Below, piece by piece: positions 6,676 through 12,625 of a stretch of DNA of 12,625 bases. Origin of the DNA: Gemmatimonadota bacterium (lineage in GTDB: Bacteria > Gemmatimonadota > Gemmatimonadetes > Longimicrobiales > UBA6960); NCBI GenBank assembly GCA_022564535.1, contig JADFLD010000017.1, positions 1 through 12,625 on the forward strand, read 5' to 3'. The notes under the pieces are model-generated. The model was not told the DNA's origin. It worked only from the letters and a program-made list of their open reading frames with translations, and ran no database searches. The first letter of the stretch is position 1, and every line of letters starts with the position of its first letter. The position numbers and the translations under genes are program-made.

Positions 6676-9600
6676 ATGAGGCCCAGCGGGAACGGCCCTG
6701 AGCCGACGGGCGAGGAAGCACCGGGCGACCGGATGCGCCTGGACCGCTACAAGGAGTTTGGTGCCACGAGCCTCGCGGTCGAGCACCAGACTTCCGTGCT
6801 CGTGCTGCTCTTCATCATCGTGCTGATGGGGGCGCTCGCTTACCGGGCGACGCCGAAGGAATCGTTCCCGGAGATGGCGATTCCGATCATCGCCGTGAAC
6901 ACGGTCTATCCCGGAGTCTCTCCGGCCGATGTCGAGAGTCAGGTTACACGGATTATCGAGGAAGACCTTTCCACGATCAGCGAGATCAAGGAACTCACCT
7001 CGACTTCCGTCGAGGGATACTCCAGCATCGTGGCCGAGTTCGAGCCGTCGATCAACCTCGATGCGGCGCTCCAAAAGGTTCGTGAGAAAGTCGACCTTGC
7101 GAAGGTGGACTTACCGGACGACGCCGAGGAACCCTCGATCATCGAGTTCAACTTCTCGGAGATTCCGATCATGCAGGTGAACCTGTCCGGCGACTACGGA
7201 CTGGTGCGCCTGAAGGAGCTCGCGGAGCAGCTGCAAGATCGTCTGGAGACGATTCCGGCGGTGCTGCGTGCCGATCTGCGCGGCGGGCTGGAGCGAGAGG
7301 TGAAGGTCGACGTCGATCTCTCGAAGATGAACTATTACGGCGTGGCGCTGCAGGACGTCATTGACGCGATCCGCAACGAGAACGTGAACATTCCGGGCGG
7401 ATCGATCGACGTTGGAGACACGAAGTACCTCGTTCGCGTCGACGGAGAGTTCGACGATCCGGCGTTGATCGAGGAACTGGTCGTCACCGTCAAGGCCGGG
7501 CGACCGATCTACATTCGCGACGTCGCCACCGTCGACTTCGGCTTTGCGGAGAAGGCGACGTTCGCGCGGATGGACGGTCGGTCGGTCGTGACGCTCGACG
7601 TCATCAAACGCTCGGGCGAGAACATCATCGAGACCGCGGCCGCGGTCAGAGCTGAGATCGAGGCCATGGCGCTGCTGTTGCCGCCGACCACGGAGGTGCG
7701 GATCACGTCCGACCAATCGGAGCAGATCGAGGGCATGGTCTCGAGCCTCGAGAACAACATCATCAGTGGCCTGATTCTCATCGTCGCGGTTCTGTTCTTC
7801 TTCCTCGGCGCGAGCACGTCGATGTTCGTGGCGATCTCGATTCCATCGTCGATGTTCCTCTCCTTCATCATGCTGAAAGTGATGGGGCTGTCGATGAACA
7901 TGATCGTCCTGTTCAGTCTGATTTTGGCCCTGGGGATGCTCGTCGACAACGCGATCGTGGTCGTCGAGAACATCTACCGATATCTCGAGGAAGGCTGGGA
8001 TCGGAAGACGGCGGCCAAGAAGGCTACGGGTGAGATCGCGGTTCCGATTATCGCGGCGACGGCTACGACGCTCGCGGCTTTCGCTCCGCTCCTATTTTGG
8101 CCGGGGCAAGTGGGGGAGTTCATGGGCTACATGCCGAAGACCCTCATGGTCACGCTATCGAGCTCACTCTTCGTCGCCCTCGTCATCATTCCGACGCTAT
8201 GCGCGATGTTCATGACGCTCGACGGCGCGCCGTCGAGACCCATGAGGCCCGCCATGCGTTGGTCACTCATGGGTGGCGCGGGCCTGGTTTTCCTCCTGAT
8301 CGCAAGTGTGAATCCGCTCTCGGCGGTTCTTCTGACGGCCACGTTCGGAGGACTGTGGACGGTCCACCACTTCGTCCTCGCCGGGATGGCCCGCCGTTTC
8401 CAAGCGGGACTGCTCCCGCGATTCGTGGATGCGTACGAGCGTCGTCTTCGGTGGTCGTTGAACCATCGGGGTCTGCTGATAGGTGGAACCGTATTCGCCT
8501 TCGTCCTCACTGGGTGGGTGTACGCGTACACGCCGCTCGGGGTCGGCGTCGAATACTTCCCCGAAAACATGCCCCCTCCCCAACTCCTGATCGACGTCGA
8601 GACTCCTATCGGTACCCGTGCCGCCGTGACGGACTCGATCGTGAGGCGACTCGAGCAGGAGCTGGTCGGCGTGGTCGGGCGGGGTGACTGGGAGTCGCTC
8701 GTCGTGGTGACTGGCAGCTCTGGTGGGGGTGGGAATCCGATGGGCGGAGGTCCGAGCGGTCCGGAGGGCGGACGCCTGACGATCTCGCTCGTCGACTTCC
8801 AGGACCGGGAATATGATGCACTCGAGACGCTTGCCGCGATGCAAGCGACGATCGGCACGGAGATCGCGGGCGCTACGATTACGGTTGGCAAGGTCGAAGA
8901 CGGCCCCGCCCAGGGCCCCCCGGTCAGCGTCGAGCTCGTGGGTGAGGACCCCGAGGTGCTGAAGCAGCTGTCCGACGACGTCCTGGACATCTTGGAATCG
9001 GCCCCCGTGTATGCCAAGCTCACCGGGCTCGAGAGCGACATGGACGCGGCGAGGCCGGAACTGTCGATTCGGGTAGACCGCGAGAAGGCTGCGCTCTACG
9101 ACCTGAACACGTCGAAGATCGGCCAGGCTGTCCGTGGGGCCATCAATGGTGTCGAAGCTGCGAAGTACCGCACGGGCAACGAGGAGTACGACATCATCGT
9201 GCGTCTCGCGCCCGAGTACAGAGACGAGCTCGAGGGGCTTCGCGAACTCACCGTGATGGCGGAGGGTGGGGTTCAGGTCCCGCTCGTCGCGGTCGCGACT
9301 TGGGAGGTCGGTGAAGGCGCCGGGTCCATTCGCCGGAAGGACCAGACGCGCATGGCCACGATCACCTCGGACGTCGCCGCCGGATACGCGAACAACGAGG
9401 TCTTGGCGGAGGTGCAATCGACACTCGCCGAGTTCGGTGAGAGGCTGCCGCCGGGTTACACCATGCGATACGCCGGCCAGTCCCAGGACCAAGACGAGGC
9501 CACCGCCTTCCTCGGCGGGGCGTTCCTGACGGCGCTCTTGCTGATCGGCTTCATCTTGATCACCCAGTTCAACTCGGTGGTCAAGCCGGTGATCATCCTG

Positions 9601-10251
9601 TCGTCGGTGATCATGTCGACGATGGGCGTGCTGATCGGACTCATGATTTTCCGGATGCCGTTCGGTGTGATCAACACCGGCGTAGGCATCATCTCGCTCG
9701 CTGGAATCGTCGTGAACAACGCGATCATCCTGATCGACTACATAGACGTCCTTCGGGAGCGGGACGGAATGAACCGGCGTGAGGCGCTCGTCCAGGGCGG
9801 CAAGACACGTCTCCGCCCCGTCATACTGACGGCGTTGACGACGGCTCTGGGCATGGTGCCCTTGGCCGTTGGATTGAACTTCGACTTCTTCGGCCTCTAC
9901 AGTTCGCTCAGCCCGGAGCTCTACTGGGGCGGTCAGCAGGCTGCGTGGTGGGGCCCGATGGCGCTCGCGATCATCGCGGGAATCCTCTTCGCGACTTTCC
10001 TGACACTGGTCCTGGTGCCGGTGATGTACTCGGTCCTCGACGATGCAACGGAGCTCTTCCGGACCCACTTCACTTACCTTGACGAGGATGAGGCGTCGGT
10101 TGAAGCCGATGTCGGGGATGCCGAAAGCGGAGTCCGCGAGGGGGGTCGGTCCTACGCGCCGAGCCCTGCGCGTCCAGAACCTGAGACCGTGGGTGCACGC
10201 CGAGCGATCGGCCAAACCCCGCTGTTGGACCCGCAGCCCGAGGGCGGGTAG
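6676..10251 (+). CDS. RND-family efflux permease (AcrB/HAE1-like), enlarged
   Basis: This inner-membrane pump has 1191 residues against about 1030-1050 for AcrB. ATG 6676 is 1 nt after the adaptor stop. TM1 is at ~39-56, TM2 begins ~361, TM4 carries LGMLVDNAIVVVENIYRYLE (~420-439), and TM10 carries AGIVVNNAIILIDYIDVLRE (~1010-1029). Both periplasmic porter loops are present (~60-355 and ~620-940). In AcrB the proton relay includes D407, D408 and K940; here the aligned residues are D424, N425 and N1014. Additions relative to AcrB are: an ~28-residue cytoplasmic N-extension; two further hydrophobic helices (~526-544, ~547-571) before the amphipathic helix preceding TM7; a Gly/Pro-rich loop at ~679-700; a longer TM11-TM12 segment (FDFFGLYSSLSPELYWGG); and a ~72-residue tail after TM12 rich in Asp, Glu and Pro. 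Many distant RND pumps share VDNA/VNNA, so it is probably functional. The substrate is unknown; CzcA/CusA metal-pump signatures are absent. Confidence 0.94.
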   Translation: MRPSGNGPEPTGEEAPGDRMRLDRYKEFGATSLAVEHQTSVLVLLFIIVLMGALAYRATPKESFPEMAIPIIAVNTVYPGVSPADVESQVTRIIEEDLSTISEIKELTSTSVEGYSSIVAEFEPSINLDAALQKVREKVDLAKVDLPDDAEEPSIIEFNFSEIPIMQVNLSGDYGLVRLKELAEQLQDRLETIPAVLRADLRGGLEREVKVDVDLSKMNYYGVALQDVIDAIRNENVNIPGGSIDVGDTKYLVRVDGEFDDPALIEELVVTVKAGRPIYIRDVATVDFGFAEKATFARMDGRSVVTLDVIKRSGENIIETAAAVRAEIEAMALLLPPTTEVRITSDQSEQIEGMVSSLENNIISGLILIVAVLFFFLGASTSMFVAISIPSSMFLSFIMLKVMGLSMNMIVLFSLILALGMLVDNAIVVVENIYRYLEEGWDRKTAAKKATGEIAVPIIAATATTLAAFAPLLFWPGQVGEFMGYMPKTLMVTLSSSLFVALVIIPTLCAMFMTLDGAPSRPMRPAMRWSLMGGAGLVFLLIASVNPLSAVLLTATFGGLWTVHHFVLAGMARRFQAGLLPRFVDAYERRLRWSLNHRGLLIGGTVFAFVLTGWVYAYTPLGVGVEYFPENMPPPQLLIDVETPIGTRAAVTDSIVRRLEQELVGVVGRGDWESLVVVTGSSGGGGNPMGGGPSGPEGGRLTISLVDFQDREYDALETLAAMQATIGTEIAGATITVGKVEDGPAQGPPVSVELVGEDPEVLKQLSDDVLDILESAPVYAKLTGLESDMDAARPELSIRVDREKAALYDLNTSKIGQAVRGAINGVEAAKYRTGNEEYDIIVRLAPEYRDELEGLRELTVMAEGGVQVPLVAVATWEVGEGAGSIRRKDQTRMATITSDVAAGYANNEVLAEVQSTLAEFGERLPPGYTMRYAGQSQDQDEATAFLGGAFLTALLLIGFILITQFNSVVKPVIILSSVIMSTMGVLIGLMIFRMPFGVINTGVGIISLAGIVVNNAIILIDYIDVLRERDGMNRREALVQGGKTRLRPVILTALTTALGMVPLAVGLNFDFFGLYSSLSPELYWGGQQAAWWGPMALAIIAGILFATFLTLVLVPVMYSVLDDATELFRTHFTYLDEDEASVEADVGDAESGVREGGRSYAPSPARPEPETVGARRAIGQTPLLDPQPEGG

Positions 10252-10265
10252 GAGCAGGCGACTGA

Positions 10266-10757
10266 ATGCGACGACCCGAACCGTCCGCAGCCTCCCAGCA
10301 GGTGATCGGGCGGGCGATCCAGGACCTCATGGCGGCGAGACTCGGCCGCGGGTTCATTCCGCTCGGTATTCTCTTCGCAGCCGGGGCGCTCGAGATCGTG
10401 CGATCCACGGGTGGATTCGCGTCTTGGACCCTGGCGCTCGGGGCCCTCGCGTCGACTGGCGCGATCCTGGCTTACGGATATCGGATCTCTCAGCGCGCGT
10501 TCGGTCGTGAGTCTCGGGTCTGGATGGCGCTCGCGGGGTACGGGAGCGTCGTCCCACCCTTCTTCGCGCTCTACCTGATCGGATGGAGGGGGCTCAGACT
10601 CATGGCCCCAGGCCGCGGGTTTGCCGGCTTCGCTTTGGCGATCCTCTTCGCCCTGCTCGGGGTATGGGTCTTGCATTGTTGGGTGAAGGTCGCGGAGCTC
10701 GAGCGGTTGGCTCGAATCATGACACTGAATCTGGACGGAGAGGGAGGTTCCGCTTGA
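10266..10757 (+). CDS. Four-helix integral membrane protein (hypothetical)
   Basis: This 163-residue protein starts at ATG 10266, 14 nt after the permease stop; GGAG (10251-10254) begins on the stop codon's last base. Four hydrophobic segments are seen: ~30-46 (FIPLGILFAAGALEIV), ~52-72 (ASWTLALGALASTGAILAYG), ~86-107 (WMALAGYGSVVPPFFALYLI) and ~118-140 (GFALAILFALLGVWVLHCW). The N-terminus (MRRPEPSAASQQVIGRAIQD) and the end (VAELERLARIM) are polar and likely cytoplasmic. I do not recognise a family; there are no conserved catalytic motifs. Its tight packing between the permease and a secreted hydrolase suggests co-expression with the pump, perhaps as an accessory membrane subunit, which is only an inference. 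Confidence 0.75.
   Translation: MRRPEPSAASQQVIGRAIQDLMAARLGRGFIPLGILFAAGALEIVRSTGGFASWTLALGALASTGAILAYGYRISQRAFGRESRVWMALAGYGSVVPPFFALYLIGWRGLRLMAPGRGFAGFALAILFALLGVWVLHCWVKVAELERLARIMTLNLDGEGGSA
10742..10747 (+). promoter_or_regulatory. Ribosome binding site supporting a TTG start
   Basis: GGGAGG lies 6 nt before TTG 10754, inside the end of the preceding gene. It identifies TTG as the start of the hydrolase gene, since no ATG or GTG in that frame yields a signal peptide at the N-terminus. Confidence 0.7.
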
Positions 10758-11698
10758 GAAGGCTACTACGGGCGAAGGTGCTGAGTGGCGTAGTCTTCCT
10801 GGTGGCGTTCGCGTCGTTCCCCACGGACACGCTGGCTCAGCGGGCACGTCAGGGACTCCTGACCCTCGAAGATGCGCGTTTGTTCTACGAGGTGGTGGGG
10901 ACCGGCGATCCCATCGTCGTGGTGCATGGCGGGCCCGGCCTCGATCACGCCTACCTGCGGCCCGGCCTCGACGCGCTGGCGACGAGGCACACGGTCATCT
11001 ACTACGATCAGCGTGGCACCGGACGCTCCACCGCGGAACTGGTCGAGTCCGCGATCAACATACGCGCGTTCGTCGACGACATCGAAGCCCTAAGGCAAGT
11101 GCTCGGATACGAGCAGATCAGCGTCCTCGGGCATTCGTTCGGATCGCTCATCGCGCTCGATTATGCGGTGCGGTATCCGGAGAATCTCAAGGCTCTGATC
11201 TTGATGAACCCGGTCGAGCCGGGAAGTCGCTACCAAGAAGAGACCGCGACGCGCCAGAGAGAGCGGATGACGGAAAGGGACGCCGCCGAGATGGAGGAGT
11301 TGCGCGCCACGGAGGGTTTCGCTGCGCGGGATCCCGCGACGCTGAGTCAGGTCTATCGTATCGCGTTTCGCCAGACGCTCCGCAATCGGGAACTGATCGG
11401 CCAGCTGAATCTCGACCTGGCCAACACGACCGCAAAGAACGGGCAGGACGTCGCTAGGCTGTTGGGCGTGAGCCTCGGAACCGTCGACTGGTGGGACAAG
11501 ATTCCCCAAATCATGGTGCCGACACTGGTACTTCACGGGCGGTATGACACGTTCCCCGTCGACATGTCTCGGGAACTTGCCGAGGCGTTCCCAGTCGGGA
11601 CGTTCGAGGTTCTCAATAGCGGACACTTTCCCTACCTCGAGGATCGTGACGGACTACTTTCGGCGATCTCCGGGTTCTTCGCGGGTCTGGGTCGGTGA
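10754..11698 (+). CDS. Secreted alpha/beta hydrolase, proline-iminopeptidase-like (peptidase family S33)
   Basis: This 314-residue protein starts at TTG 10754 in a TTGA overlap with the membrane-protein gene. The frame is open upstream to 10583, but that part is a shadow of the preceding gene. The N-terminus LRRLLRAKVLSGVVFLVAFA is a signal peptide, with cleavage likely near TLAQ (~29), so it acts outside the cytoplasm. Alpha/beta-hydrolase landmarks are complete: oxyanion motif HGGPG (58-62), YYDQRGTGRS (83-92), nucleophile elbow GHSFGS with S128, acid D265 in LHGRYDTFP, and base H291 in NSGHFPYLE. HGGPG and DQRGTGRS are typical of proline iminopeptidases, but these usually have GGSWGS at the nucleophile, so the substrate could be a short peptide, ester or amide. 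A charged cap region (~160-190, RQRERMTERDAAEMEEL) lies between. Cytoplasmic PIPs lack signal peptides; export and placement behind an efflux pump are notable. Confidence 0.88.
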   Translation: MRRLLRAKVLSGVVFLVAFASFPTDTLAQRARQGLLTLEDARLFYEVVGTGDPIVVVHGGPGLDHAYLRPGLDALATRHTVIYYDQRGTGRSTAELVESAINIRAFVDDIEALRQVLGYEQISVLGHSFGSLIALDYAVRYPENLKALILMNPVEPGSRYQEETATRQRERMTERDAAEMEELRATEGFAARDPATLSQVYRIAFRQTLRNRELIGQLNLDLANTTAKNGQDVARLLGVSLGTVDWWDKIPQIMVPTLVLHGRYDTFPVDMSRELAEAFPVGTFEVLNSGHFPYLEDRDGLLSAISGFFAGLGR

Positions 11699-11937
11699 CG
11701 AGAGCACCATTCTATCGGGTAGCCTGGGTGCTGGTCGGATATGCCGGAGCGGCCTGGGTTGTGCTCGGCGTGTCCGGGTGGTTCCGACGTGCGCTGGCGC
11801 TTCCGGCTCTCTTTGAGACCCTCCTTCGCGGCGGCCTACTGATGGGCGTACCGATCGCCGTACTCGCGGCATGGTACTACCCGCGGCTCGGTTTGGGAGA
11901 CTCCGCCGGTGACGATCTCGACGCTTCAGGAGGATGA
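11695..11937 (+). CDS. 80-residue two-helix membrane protein, resembling a regulator membrane anchor
   Basis: It starts at GTG 11695 in a GTGA overlap with the hydrolase gene. Two hydrophobic helices are visible, ~8-28 (RVAWVLVGYAGAAWVVLGVS) and ~40-61 (FETLLRGGLLMGVPIAVLAA), followed by WYYPRLG and a short acidic tail. The pattern 'RV..V..GYA..AWVVL' - 'ALALP.L' - 'GVPIAVLAAW' resembles the two-helix hairpin that tethers TPR, cyclase or kinase regulators to the membrane in Gemmatimonadota and Acidobacteriota, here without an attached domain. It may be a stand-alone membrane peptide co-expressed with the hydrolase, or a leftover anchor. The resemblance comes from memory of the family's look, not from a search. 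Confidence 0.6.
   Translation: MTRAPFYRVAWVLVGYAGAAWVVLGVSGWFRRALALPALFETLLRGGLLMGVPIAVLAAWYYPRLGLGDSAGDDLDASGG
11928..11933 (+). promoter_or_regulatory. Perfect AGGAGG directly abutting an ATG
   Basis: AGGAGG is an ideal Shine-Dalgarno, but it touches ATG 11934 with no spacer, which is too close for normal initiation there. It lies in the last codons of the 80-residue gene. It may be left over from a rearranged gene start. Confidence 0.4.
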
Positions 11938-12017
11938 CCATCCGGACCTTCACCCGGGCGGATTCGGTCGACGTCAGCGAGATCTACCGCGGCCTACCAC
12001 GGGCGGCTAGGGCGTGA
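11934..12017 (+). pseudogene. 27-codon remnant resembling a GNAT acetyltransferase N-terminus
   Basis: This short frame overlaps the preceding stop as ATGA and reads MTIRTFTRADSVDVSEIY, then RGLPRAARA and TGA at 12015-12017. The pattern I-R-x-x-x-x-x-D-x-x-x-V-x-x-I-Y is the first beta strand and helix of many GNAT N-acetyltransferases, but the acetyl-CoA motif and everything else is missing. Its end overlaps the opposing peptidase gene by 11 nt. I read it as a truncated gene at a rearrangement point. It could also be a short non-homologous peptide or chance, since 27 codons is little to judge from. Confidence 0.4.
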
Positions 12018-12625
12018 TGCTCACCGAGTAGCTCGTCGTGAACTCCAGGAACCGCGAGATCTCGACCATGTTCCGGCCGACGAAGCGGATCGTATGCGCG
12101 TCGACGCGGTCGACGTTGGGCAGGTAGGCCATCAATTCAGCCGGCATGTAGTTCTTGAACGAGATCTCCAGCTCGACTGGGCCGTCGATACGGTAGGGAC
12201 GGAAATCGTCGAGGCGCCCCAAGGCCGCCCGTACCCGTTCCTTTATCAGCGCATAAGACGCCTCTGGCATGAGGGTCCGTGCCGAGTGAAAGCCAAGGCT
12301 CCACTTCACGATCGCGCCTTCCATGTCTCCAATGAGCTGCTGGGCCTCTTCCACGACGGCGTCGTCGCCGGAGATCATGACGACCGGTACCCCGAAGTCG
12401 CCTGCGATGGCCGCGTTGATGCTCGCCTCCATCATGTCGACGCCGTTCAGTCGGATCGCCGTGAGGTTCGCGCTGGACATCGTGTGGGCCCGCACACCCT
12501 TGGTGTTCGTCGTGCTGGAGTGGTACCCGAGGAAGATGGCGACGTCGAACGACTCGTCGATTCCTTGCATCATCATGAGCGGGCGAGGCCAGGACCGAAC
12601 CACCAGGACATCGTTCGGGAGTCGT
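12007..12625 (-). CDS. M55-family D-aminopeptidase (DppA-like), partial
   Basis: The gene is read leftward from beyond the right edge; about 206 C-terminal residues are visible, of an expected ~270, and its stop is TAG at 12009-12007. The frame stays open to the window end (codons before the GTG at 12603 read RLPNDVLV), so that GTG is not the start. It closely follows Bacillus DppA: RPLMMMQGIDESFDVAIFLG, GYHSSTTNTKGVRAHTM, then a Glu-containing VDMMEASINAAIAGDFG and VPVVMISGDDAVVEEA. Histidines H28 and H40 and E59 (counted from the GTG) match DppA zinc ligands or catalytic residues H104, H115 and E133; the N-terminal D-x-E ligands lie off-window. DppA is a zinc-dependent D-aminopeptidase releasing D-Ala from D-Ala dipeptides, assembled as a decamer. 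It is convergent with the efflux operon, so it is not part of that transcript. Confidence 0.9.
   Translation of the reverse strand, partial: RLPNDVLVVRSWPRPLMMMQGIDESFDVAIFLGYHSSTTNTKGVRAHTMSSANLTAIRLNGVDMMEASINAAIAGDFGVPVVMISGDDAVVEEAQQLIGDMEGAIVKWSLGFHSARTLMPEASYALIKERVRAALGRLDDFRPYRIDGPVELEISFKNYMPAELMAYLPNVDRVDAHTIRFVGRNMVEISRFLEFTTSYSVSITP

Noticed and set aside
8719..8772. G-quadruplex potential in the permease gene
   Set aside because: Only three well-spaced GGG runs are close together; the fourth needs a long loop. The G content is explained by the Gly-rich protein loop.
8263..10215. 650-codon open frame on the minus strand inside the permease gene
   Set aside because: Its composition is rich in His, Arg, Asp and Gln with no domain or signal, as expected for the antisense of GC-rich coding DNA; the plus-strand permease is unambiguous.
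10583..10753. N-terminal extension of the alpha/beta hydrolase frame
   Set aside because: This stretch is a shadow of the four-helix membrane gene. TTG 10754 has GGGAGG 6 nt upstream and gives a clean signal peptide.
11980..12012. Possible hairpin terminator at the convergent junction (CCGC...GGCGG)
   Set aside because: The stem is short and imperfect and no T-run follows on either strand.

Overview
The window is GC-rich, densely packed bacterial DNA from a Gram-negative (diderm) organism: it encodes an outer-membrane beta-barrel protein, a TolC-type channel, a lipoprotein periplasmic adaptor and an RND inner-membrane pump. Protein style (a two-helix anchor like those of Gemmatimonadota/Acidobacteriota regulators, small beta/glycine-zipper membrane proteins, secreted alpha/beta hydrolases, an M55 peptidase) suggests Gemmatimonadota or a relative. 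This is an inference from style; there is no rRNA or marker gene here.

Layout. (1) 1-3251, plus strand: a three-gene cluster of the C-terminal end of a protein built of repeated small beta units, an exported BamA/TamA-like outer-membrane barrel protein (ATGA overlap), and a small exported protein with a glycine-zipper membrane hairpin. (2) 3252-3356: the only sizeable intergenic region before the pump genes. It carries two inverted copies of a 17-bp motif around ACGGTGTT, the likely operator of the TetR gene that follows. (3) 3357-10251: tetR, TolC-like channel, membrane-fusion adaptor and RND permease, a complete regulator-first tripartite efflux operon with gaps of 46, -4 and 1 nt. (4) 10266-11937: continuing in the same direction with almost no gaps, a four-helix membrane protein, a secreted proline-iminopeptidase-like alpha/beta hydrolase (TTG start, TTGA overlap) and an 80-residue two-helix membrane protein (GTGA overlap). 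(5) 11934-12017: a 27-codon ORF that looks like the first strand and helix of a GNAT acetyltransferase and then stops, probably a remnant. (6) 12007-12625, minus strand: the C-terminal three quarters of an M55 (DppA-type) D-aminopeptidase, convergent with the operon and running off the right edge.

How the genes work together. TetR probably represses its own operon through the two motif copies. The adaptor and channel would connect the RND permease to the outside. The permease is not a standard AcrB copy: it has Asn in place of the second TM4 Asp and of the TM10 Lys, two extra predicted helices between TM6 and TM7, a Gly/Pro-rich insertion where AcrB has its switch loop, and a long C-terminal tail. 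The membrane protein, secreted hydrolase and small anchor downstream appear co-transcribed with the pump and may be functionally tied to its substrate, which the sequence does not reveal. Nothing resembling CRISPR, tRNA, rRNA, IS or phage was seen, and no stretch over 300 bases lacks a gene.
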